NCBI GenBank assembly: GCA_032622095.1
Contig: CP136063.1
Location: forward strand, 80,825,980-80,889,979
DNA length: 64,000 nucleotides
Reading direction: 5' to 3'
From: Siphonodentalium dalli
Lineage: Eukaryota > Mollusca > Scaphopoda > Gadilida > Siphonodentaliidae
Shown: positions 55,240-64,000 of the stretch, in pieces
Position numbering within the stretch: position 1 is the first letter of the stretch
Layout of the letters: the number at the start of each line of letters is the position of its first letter
Position numbers and translations under genes: made by a program
Notes under the pieces: generated by a model
What the model saw: the letters and a program-made list of their open reading frames with translations, nothing else
What the model was told of the DNA's origin: nothing
Databases searched by the model: none

Positions 55240-58200
55240 GAACCATCTCCCATCGGGAACCATCTCCCCTCGGGAACCATCTCCCATCGGGAACCATCTC
55301 CCCTCGGGAACCATATCCCCTCGGGAACCATCTCCCCTCGGGAACCATATCCCCTCGGGAACCATCTCCCCTCGGGAACCATATCCACTCGGGAACCATA
55401 TCCCCTCGGGAACCATCTCCCCTCGGGAACCATATCCCCTCGGGAACCATCTCCACTCGGGAACCATATCCACTCGGGAACCATATCCCCTCGGGAACCA
55501 TATCCCCCCCCCCGGGAACCATATCCCCTCGGGAACCATATCCCCTCGGGAACCATATCCCCTCGGGAACCATATCCCCTCGGGAACCATATCCACTCGG
55601 GAACCATATCCCACCGGGAACCATCTCCCCTCGGGAACCATATCCACTCGGGAACCATATCCCCCCCGGGAACCATATCCACTCGGGAACCATATCCCAC
55701 CGGGAACCATCTCCCCTCGGGAACCATATCCCCTCGGGAACCATATCCCCCCCCGGGAACCATATCCCCTCGGGAACGATATCCACTCTGGAACCATATC
55801 CACTCGGGAACCATATCCCCTCGGGAACCATATCCACTCGGGAACCATATCCACTCGGGAACCATATCCACTCGGGAACCATATCCCCTCGGGAACCATA
55901 TCCCCTCGGTAACCATATCCCCTCGGGAACCATATCCCCCCCGGGAACCATATCCACTCGGGAACCATATCCACTCTGGAACCATATCCCCTCGGGAACC
56001 ATATCCACTCTGGAACCATATCCCCTCGGGAACCATATCCCCTCGGGAACCATATCCACTCGGGAACCATATCCCCTCGGGAACCATATCCCCTCGGGAA
56101 CCATATCCCCTCGGGAACCATATCCCCTCGGGAACCATATCCCCTCGGGAACCATATCCCCTCGGGAACCATATCCACTCGGGAACCATATCCACTCGGG
56201 AACCATATCCCCTCGGGAACCATCTCCACTCGGGAACCATCTCCCCTCGGGAACCATATCCACTCGGGAACCATATCCCCTCGGGAACCATATCCCCTCG
56301 GGAACCATATCCACTCGGGAACCATCTCCCCACGGGAACCATATCCCCTCGGGAACCATCTCCCCTCGGGAACCATATCCCCTCGGTAACCATATCCCCT
56401 CGGGAACCATATCCACTCGGGAACCATATCCCCTCGGGAACCATATCCCCTCTGGAACCATATCCCCTCGGGAACCATATCCCCTCGGGAACCATATCCC
56501 CTCGGGAACCATATCCCATCGGGAACCACATCCCCTCGGGAACCACATCCCATCGGGAACCATATCCCCTCGGGAACCATATCCCCTCGGGAACCATATC
56601 CCCTCGGGAACCATATCCCCTCGGGAACCATATCCCCTCGGGAACCATATCCCCTCGGGAACCATATCCCATCGGGAACCATATCCCCTCGGGAACCATA
56701 TCCCCTCGGGAACCATATCCCCTCGGGAACCATATCCACTCGGGAACCATATCCCCTCGGGAACCATCTCCCCTCGGGAACCATATCCCATCGGGAACCA
56801 TATCCCCTCGGGAACCGCATATCCCCTCGGGAACCATATCCCCTCGGGAACCATATCCCCTCGGGAACCATCTCCCCTCGGGAACCATATCCCCTCGGGA
56901 ACCATATCCCCTCGGGAACCACATATCCCCTCGGGAACCATATCCCCTCGGGAACCATATCCCCTCGGGAACCATATCCCCTCGGGAACCATATCCCCTC
57001 GGGAACCATATCCCCTCGGGAACCATCTCCCCTCGGGAACCATATCCCCTCGGGAACCATATCGCCTCGGGAACCATATCCCCTCGGGAACCATATCCCC
57101 TCGGGAACCATATCCCCTCGGGAACCATATCCCCTCGGGAACCATATCCCCTCGGGAACCATATCCCCTCGGGAACCATATCCCCTCGGGAACCATATCC
57201 CCTCGGGAACCATCTCCACTCGGGAACCATCTCCCATCGGGAACCATATCCCCTCGGGAACCATATCCCCTCGGGAACCATCTCCCCTCGGGAACCATAT
57301 CCCATCGGGAACCATATCCCCTCGGGAACCATATCCACTCGGGAACCACATATCCCCTCGGGAACCATATCCACTCGGGAACCATATCCACTCGGGAACC
57401 ATATCCCCTCGGGAACCATATCCCCTCGGGAACCATATCCACTCGGGAACCACATATCCCATCTGGAACCATATCCCCTCGAGAACCATATCCCATCGGG
57501 AACCATCTCCCCTCGGGAACCATATCCCCTCGGGAACCATATCCCCTCGGGAACCATATCCCCACGGGAACCATATCCCCTCGGGAACCATATCCACTCG
57601 GGAACCATCTCCCATCGGGAACCATATCCACTCGGGAACCATCTCCCCTAGGGAACCATATCCCCTCGGGAACCATATCCCCTCGGGAACCATATCCCCT
57701 CGGGAACCATCTCCCCTCGGGAACCATATCGCCTCGGGAACCATATCGCCTCGGGAACCATCTCCCCTCGGGAACCATATCCCCTCGGGAACCGTATCCA
57801 CTCGGGAACCGTATCCCCTCTGGAACCATATCCACTCGGAAACCATATCCCCTCGGGAACCATATCCCCTCGGGAACCATATCCCCTCGGGAACCATCTC
57901 CACTCGGGAACCATATCCCCTCGGGAACCATATCCACTCGGGAACCATATCCACTCGGGAACCATATCCCCTCGGGAACCATATCCCCTCGGGAACCATA
58001 TCCCCTCGGGAACCATATCCCCTCGGGAACCATATCCCCTCGGGAACCATATCCACTCGGGAACCATATCCACTCGGGAACCATATCCCCTCGGGAACCA
58101 TATCCACTCGGGAACCATATCCACTCGGGAACCATATCCACTCGGGAACCATATCCCCTCGGGAACCATATCCCCTCGGGAACCATATCCACTCGGGAAC

Positions 58201-60735
58201 CATCTCCCCACGGGAACCATATCCCCTCGGGAACCATCTCCCCTCGGGAACCATATCCCCTCGGTAACCATATCCCCTCGGGAACCATATCCACTCGGGA
58301 ACCATATCCCCTCGGGAACCATATCCCCTCTGGAACCATATCCCCTCGGGAACCATATCCCCTCGGGAACCATATCCACTCGGGAACCATATCCCCTCGG
58401 GAACCATATCCCCTCGGGAACCATATCCCCTCGGGAACCATATCCCATCGGGAACCACATCCCCTCGGGAACCATATCCCCTCGGGAACCATATCCCCTC
58501 GGGAACCATATCCCCTCGGGAACCATATCCCCTCGGGAACCATATCCCATCGGGAACCATATCCCCTCGGGAACCATATCCCCTCGGGAACCATATCCCA
58601 TCGGGAACCATATCCCCTCGGGAACCATATCCCCTCGGGAACCATATCCACTCGGGAACCATATCCCCTCGGGAACCATCTCCCCTCGGGAACCATATCC
58701 CATCGGGAACCATATCCCCTCGGGAACCGCATATCCCCTCGGGAACCATATCCCCTCGGGAACCATATCCCCTCGGGAACCATCTCCCCTCGGGAACCAT
58801 ATCCCCTCGGGAACCATATCCCCTCGGGAACCACATATCCCCTCGGGAACCATATCCCCTCGGGAACCATATCCCCTCGGGAACCATATCCCCTCGGGAA
58901 CCATATCCCCTCGGGAACCATCTCCCCTCGGGAACCATATTCCCTCGGGAACCATATCGCCTCGGGAACCATCTCCCCTCGGGAACCATATCCCCTCGGG
59001 AACCATATCCCCTCGGGAACCATATCCCCTCGGGAACCATATCCCCTCGGGAACCATATCCCCTCGGGAACCATATCCCCTCGGGAACCATATCCCCTCG
59101 GGAACCATCTCCACTCGGGAACCATCTCCCCTCGGGAACCATATCCCCTCGGGAACCATCTCCCCTCGGGAACCATATCCCCTCGGGAACCATATCCCCT
59201 CGGGAACCATATCCCCTCGGGAACCATATCCACTCGGGAACCACATATCCCCTCGGGAACCATATCCACTCGGGAACCATATCCCCTCGGGAACCATATC
59301 CCCTCGGGAACCATATCCACTCGGGAACCACATATCCCATCTGGAACCATATCCCCTCGAGAACCATATCCCATCGGGAACCATCTCCCCTCGGGAACCA
59401 TATCCCCTCGGGAACCATATCCCCTCGGGAACCATATCCCCTCGGGAAGCATATCCCCTCGGGAACCATATCCCCTCGGGAACCATATCCACTCGGGAAC
59501 CATCTCCCACCGGGAACCATATCCACTCGGGAACCATCTCCCCTCGGGAACCATATCCCCTCGGGAACCATATCCCCTCGGGAACCATATCCCCTCGGGA
59601 ACCATCTCCCCTCGGGAACCATATCCCCTCGGGAACCATATCGCCTCGGGAACCATCTCCCCTCGGGAACCATATCCCCTCGGGAACCATATCCACTCGG
59701 GAACCATATCCCCTCTGGAACCATATCCACTCGGGAACCATATCCCCTCGGGAACCATATCCCCTCGGGAACCATATCCCCTCGGGAACCATATCCCCTC
59801 GGGAACCATCTCCACTCGGGAACCATATCCCCTCGGGAACCATATCCCCTCGGGAACCATATCCACTCGGGAACCATATCCCCTCGGGAACCATATCCCC
59901 TCGGGAACCATATCCCCTCGGGAACCATCTCCCCTCGGGAACCATATCCCCTCGGGAACCATATCCCCTCGGGAACCATCTCCCCTCGGGAACCATCTCC
60001 CCTCGGGAACCATATCCCCTCGGGAACCATATCCACTCGGGAACCATATCCCCTCGGGAACCATCTCCCCTCGGGAACCATATCCACTCGGGAACCATAT
60101 CCCCTCGGGAACCATATCCCCTCGGGAACCATCTCCACTCGGGAACCATCTCCCCTCGGGAACCATCTCCCCTCGGGAACCATATCCCCTCGGGAACCAT
60201 CTCCCCTCGGAAACCATATCCCCTCGGGAACCATCTCCCCTCGGGAACCATATCCCCTCGGGATCCATATCCACTCGGGAACCATCTCCACTCGGGACCA
60301 TCTCCCCTCGGGAACCATATCCACTCGGGAACCATATCCCCTCGGGAACCATCTCCCCTCGGGAACCATATCCCCTCGGGAACCATCTCCCCTCGGGAAC
60401 CATATCCCCTCGGGAACCATATCCCCTCGGGAACCATATCCCCTCGGGAACCATATCCTCTCGGGAACAATATCCCCTCGGGAACCATATCCACTCGGGA
60501 ACCATATCCCCTCGGGAACCATATCCCCTCGGGAACCATCTCCCCTCGGGAACCATCTCCCCTCGGGAACCATATCCCCTCGGGAACCATATCCACTCGG
60601 GAACCATCTCCCCTCGGGAACCATCTCCCCTCGGGAACCATATCCCCTCGGGAACCATATCCACTCGGGAACCATATCCCCTCGGGAACCATATCCCCTC
60701 GGGAACCATCTCCCCTCGGGAACCATATCCACTCT
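55240..60735. repeat. 5.5-kb minisatellite, 17-bp unit ACCATATCCCCTCGGGA
   Basis: About 320 head-to-tail units (length divided by 17). Main variants are ATAT/ATCT in the first half and CCCCT, CCACT, CCCAT or CGCCT in the second. A few units carry AACCACATAT or AACCGCATAT (+2 bases), and C-run expansions occur near 55507, 55658, 55744 and 55935. The unit has no TAA, TAG or TGA on either strand in any phase, and 17 is not a multiple of 3. Every frame therefore stays open and repeats the same 17-residue cycle: REPYPLGNHIPSGTISP on the plus strand, GDMVPEGIWFPRGYGSR on the minus strand. The ~1,870-residue frames on both strands (ends near 60737 and 55175) follow automatically from this. TCCC/GGGA arms within each unit could form small hairpins. 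Confidence 0.96.
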
Positions 60736-61324
60736 GAAGACAATACAGCTGCACTGGTTGTTGAGACTGCAAGGCAGAGTTCGTTCCGTTTCCGAGTTCA
60801 TTCCCCCTCGCTATAACTCTGTATTCCAGTTTACTGCTTGATAAGCGAATCCGAGATCGTCATAACGATTAGATAGATATATCTGCACTGACAATGATTC
60901 GCAAATAAATGAATTGGCAATCCTGGACAGATAACAATTGTATCGAGATAATTGTTTTTTTTATTATTATTAATGGGTGAATGTACTATACCGATGGACG
61001 CGGTGTACCAAGTGTACTGCTGATCAGCTTCAACGCGATATATCGAAGTCGGCAACCGAGAGGTAGCGTACTTGTCTCTCGTACTAGCTAGCGAACGGCG
61101 GGTCTAAACCTGGTAAGGGTATTCTGACAAGAAACAGAACTCTGTCAGATACCATGTTTGTCATGCTGAAAAGTCTCATTCGAGATAATTGAATAAAGAG
61201 CCGATAGTCCAGGAGATATTGGTCGACCTCTGCACCCCCCCAGGACTCAACTTCACCCAACTAATTTTCTTCCTTAAGGTCTCCTCTAATTTTTTTTACT
61301 TGTTAACAAGAAAAAAAAGTGGCC
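60736..61324. other. Spacer with weak tRNA-like sequence
   Basis: 61045-61110 (ACCGAGAGGTAGCGTACTTG ... GGCGGGTCTAAACCTGGT) has the outline of a tRNA-derived SINE head, with a poor B box. Nothing else is seen. Confidence 0.3.
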
Positions 61325-62420
61325 GCAGAGACTCCAGACAAGATGGCGTCCATCATGGCGGCCATTTAAAAAAAATGCACCAGGTCTCTTTGATTGTCGT
61401 TATAGTAAAGATGATATCACATTCGGTCTTGTTTTCCGCTCGATTCGTTATGCTAATATACAACCCTTACAAATTAGTCAAAAATCCGACACCAGAATCC
61501 AATATGGCGGCCAAGATGGCCGCCGAAATGTGAAAATATGCTATTTTTCTGACATGTTACCACATTTCGTTTGTCTCTGTGGGAAATTGTTGGCATCTTT
61601 GCGTCATGTTATACATTTATCATATAGAGGAGTCATTGGCGACCACATGGGGACCATAATATACATTCATTGCGGGATATTTTTGTCCGATATCACGTTT
61701 TCCCAAATGCCGGTATAACAGGTCAAAGCCGAATCTACGTTAATAACGCGATGTAATGTTTCGAATCAATGAATGTTATTGCTATTATAACAACACCCAT
61801 GCATATATATGTGCAGGAGATACTCGAGCTAGGATACCTCTTATACCTGAGTTGAGGAATATTTACCCAAATCCAAGATGGCGGCCAAAATGGCCACCAG
61901 AAATAAAAAATCGCCGAAAATCGCCGATTTTAACATCAGTGAGCATTATTGTCATGAAAACTCCACACCTGCTTACTATTGTGAGTTGGGAACACTTAGG
62001 TGAAGACCTTTCATTGTACCATATCCAAATAAAAGTCCCCCAAATCCAAAATGGCGCCCACAATGGCGGACAGATTTTGAAAAATCACCGAAATTCCCTC
62101 ATATTCACATCATTGGGCATTATTGTTGAGACAACTCCATCCATGCTTACAGTTGAGTTGGAAATACAGAGGTGAAGTAATTACCTTACATCTCATGCAA
62201 GAAATTGTTTTCCAAATCGAAGATGGCGGCCAATATGGCGACCGAAATTTGAAAACAAGTCTACATTCCTTTACTTTCTTACGATGGGCGTTATTGTTTC
62301 GCGATTTCTATCCACCATTACATGTTGATATGGAATAGTGACATGAAGTATTCATTAGTGTTTGGCAATTGATACTCACAGCCAAGATCGCTGCTAAATT
62401 GGCGGCTAGAAATTGAAAAG
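61325..62420 (+). repeat. Tandem array (~170-bp monomer) with AAGATGGCGGCC motifs
   Basis: Motif-bearing units lie at about 61334, 61503, 61877, 62046, 62219 and 62384. Examples are CAAGATGGCGGCCAAAATGG and GAAGATGGCGGCCAATATGG, each followed by GAAAT(T)TGAAAA-like sequence and a TTATTGT stretch. Units share ACTCCATCCATGCTTAC and GAGTTGGAAATACAGAGGTG-type sequence. It is related in style to F5 but the motif is a direct rather than a palindromic pair. Confidence 0.75.
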
Positions 62421-62669
62421 AAATCGATATTTTCACATATTAATGTCAACGTTTTGTCATAATATCGGTATGTATGGACGAAACTGTATATAAACCATCT
62501 ACTAGTTCAACTTAAAGGTATCAAAACGCATAACATAGCTCGTATCCTTCTGGAAAGATGAAAAACCACCATTAATATCGCGATGTGTAATTTCGAAATC
62601 CATTCTCCACTTAGCGCCGATAATGACCGTAAGCGTAGGTGCGCCGAATAGTTATATCAGAACAATTAC

Positions 62670-62727
62670 CTGATAACAGATTCTGATCTGCCACGTCACG
62701 TCCATAATTATCTGGACCATCTTCCAT
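62670..62727 (-). CDS. Possible first coding exon, unrecognised
   Basis: A minus-strand ATG with strong initiation context (G at -3, G at +4) opens MEDGPDNYGRDVADQNLLS, which ends at a good 5' splice site (ATCAG|GTAATT). An overlapping frame from 62804 also reads openly across it (MTRGTLLPGSGEYFVGVSDL...). I recognise neither peptide and cannot place a following exon, so this is a tentative exon at best. It does not resemble the N-terminus of the DIPP family. Confidence 0.2.
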
Positions 62728-63003
62728 TTCTTTTCTGATAAATCTAGGTCGCTCACACCGACAAAGTATTCACCACTTCCTGGGAGTAGGGTCCCTCTAG
62801 TCATAACGTTTCAAACAATTCATTTTCCGGTGTCTAGCTTACGATTTTAAATATGATATTTGTGCGTCATCTTGAACTAGGAAGGCATATGACCGATGAG
62901 TATACAAGCTTACAGAAGGTCACCTCTATGTATGTGTCTCATACCCGATGGGGATAACGACATGTACACCTGGCGAACCAGTTAGCTAGTCACTTCTCAA
63001 TAG

Positions 63004-63180
63004 ATGGTTCGTCAACTCACAAACTCAGCGAACGCATTGTCATATGTGGACAACTTCGACAGTGTTTCGAAGGTTGTTAGCTGTCTCATTCCCTTGGACA
63101 GATGTCTATCTGCTAAGGAGAAGACCATAGTGTACAGACTACCCACACGTCTTGACCATGATCCGAAGCAAACTGTGTGA
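63004..63180 (+). other. Coding-like 58-residue frame, unrecognised
   Basis: Reads MVRQLTNSANALSYVDNFDS, then VSKVVSCLIPLDRCLSAKEK, then TIVYRLPTRLDHDPKQTV and a stop. Composition is more protein-like than neighbouring chance frames, but I know no matching family. It may be part of a decayed mobile-element gene. Confidence 0.2.
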
Positions 63181-63686
63181 CGCCCCGCAGTTGTCTCGTC
63201 GAATATCTCCCAGCAGAGAAGAACAATGCTCGCGGTGCTAGTTTGTGGACATGCGCCATGATAGTGGGAATGAAATGGGCCACGGTATACACCACCTTAC
63301 ACCTGGTGCATGTCATGCGTGTCGGTTTTTTTGGGTGTGGTAACATTGTATTTCCACATCAGTTTCGAAGCCTTTCTGATTCAACTACGTACATGTTTGT
63401 CTGGATAATACTATGCTAGCCTCCCCCAAAACAGTCGGATTGACTAAAGGATAATGTCTTTATAGCATGATTGTATGCGTTTTTTGTTATCCTCTCTCAG
63501 GGTCAGTGTCAGTATGTGGGCGGTATTATTCCAGACAATGTCAGGAACTGTTGTGCATTTATTTCACTATGTATTTAAAGAACAATTTACAGTCTCGATG
63601 GCAATGGCTGTGGACGTTGAGGAACGCGACCTTTATGGTCATATAGCTTTATATATATAACTTTATAATATAGTAGTTAATGTCTC

Positions 63687-63845
63687 ATGCAGGAAAATGG
63701 TCGCAATGGTGATGTTACCAAGAAATCACTTGGTGTACCAACGTTTGTTGAACTGAATGCAAGAGCTCATCAACGTAGCATTCCTGTGGATGTTCTTCGC
63801 GTTGAACATTTCACCCTTTTGTTGATGGCATTTGTGCTTTCTTGA
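63687..63845 (+). other. Coding-like 52-residue frame, unrecognised
   Basis: Reads MQENGRNGDVTKKSLGVPTF, then VELNARAHQRSIPVDVLRVE, then HFTLLLMAFVLS and a stop. The initial ATGCAG could instead be a 3' splice site (CTCATGCAG|GAAAAT). After the stop, the same frame is open again to the window end (SLGEAYTAVANGTRLVQLFK...). Together with 63004-63180 this suggests a broken gene of unknown kind running off the right edge. Confidence 0.2.
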
Positions 63846-64000
63846 ACCATACCACCAGCGTGAGTATGACATATCAACCAACTATCACAGGTATCGCCTT
63901 TAAGACTACACCCCAGTCTTGGTGAGGCTTATACAGCAGTAGCCAATGGCACACGCCTGGTCCAGTTGTTTAAGAACGGCTTCCAAACGGATGGGAACAT

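Noticed and set aside
55240-60735. CRISPR-like array
   Set aside because: Units abut head to tail with no unique spacers, and the setting is an animal genome.
55101-60801. Giant overlapping genes (about 1,870 residues) on both strands
   Set aside because: The 17-bp repeat lacks stops in all six frames, so the frames are an automatic consequence of the array. No splice sites, domains or expression signals support them. Kept as a finding, not as CDS.

Overview
This is an AT-rich, gene-poor stretch of animal (metazoan) nuclear DNA. There are no bacterial-type operons, no complete multi-exon gene and no long non-repetitive reading frame. The only confident coding sequence is one 156-base exon on the minus strand (37020-37175). 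It carries a complete Nudix box of the diphosphoinositol polyphosphate phosphohydrolase (DIPP, NUDT3/4/10/11, Aps) family, with good splice sites at both ends. A weaker coding trace is a partial THAP zinc finger (42366-42584, minus). The last 1.3 kb holds short, unrecognised, coding-like fragments. The repeat types suggest a lophotrochozoan, perhaps a mollusc: elements with internal tandem repeats of about 160-170 bp, an ACGG microsatellite, and a 3' C-run/G-run hairpin resemble the 'pearl'/Helitron-like elements described in bivalves. That assignment is inference only.

Most of the window is a mosaic of small non-autonomous mobile elements, each recognisable because copies recur. I label them F1-F12. 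F1: TTAA-flanked, piggyBac-like double-hairpin MITEs (7.0, 12.9, 28.4, 37.2, 39.6, 54.2 kb). F2: TA-flanked perfect palindromes, mariner-like (1.2, 35.9, 48.4-48.9, 49.7, 51.8 kb). F3: about 400-bp elements ending in AATCCGA (1.1, 2.9-4.2, 4.7, 22.3, 29.7, 30.4, 36.8 kb). F4: elements built from GAGGTCCCCAGAGGGTGAAT palindromes (2.4, 28.7, 30.8, 38.1 kb). F5: arrays of a ~163-bp monomer carrying AAGATGGCCGC (5.4, 8.3, 18.9, 24.7/27.1, 43.8 kb), with a related ~170-bp array at 61.3 kb. F6: a Helitron/pearl-like element (2.95-3.76 kb). F7: 590-bp elements (31.9, 38.7 kb). F8: elements with ~55-bp terminal inverted repeats (35.1, 53.8 kb). F9: a 2.2-kb TIR element sitting inside an F5 array (24958-27142). 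F10: TTAA-ended short elements. F11: one TIR element (27.6 kb). F12: repeats carrying ACGCTCTTTAT (7.8, 42, 43.2 kb). Several nested insertions give direct evidence of past transposition.

The outstanding structure is a 5.5-kb minisatellite at 55240-60735. Its 17-bp unit (ACCATATCCCCTCGGGA) contains no stop triplet in any of six frames, so it gives giant open frames on both strands. It is itself organised into a higher-order repeat of about 1.9 kb. Its reading frames are most likely forced by composition rather than genes, but the array is large, young-looking and worth transcript testing.

Region by region: 0-10 kb nested MITEs plus F5/F6 arrays; 10-18 kb mostly unremarkable AT-rich DNA with microsatellites; 18-28 kb F5 arrays, palindromes, a retroposon-like repeat and F9; 28-36 kb F1/F3/F4/F7/F8 elements and a triplicated CAA/ATC-rich block; 36-43 kb the Nudix exon hemmed in by MITEs, an E-box (CACGTG) cluster and the THAP fragment; 43-46 kb the longest F5 array and a tRNA-derived SINE; 46-55 kb tandem duplications and F2/F8/F10/F1 elements; 55-61 kb the minisatellite; 61-64 kb another tandem array and uncertain coding fragments.
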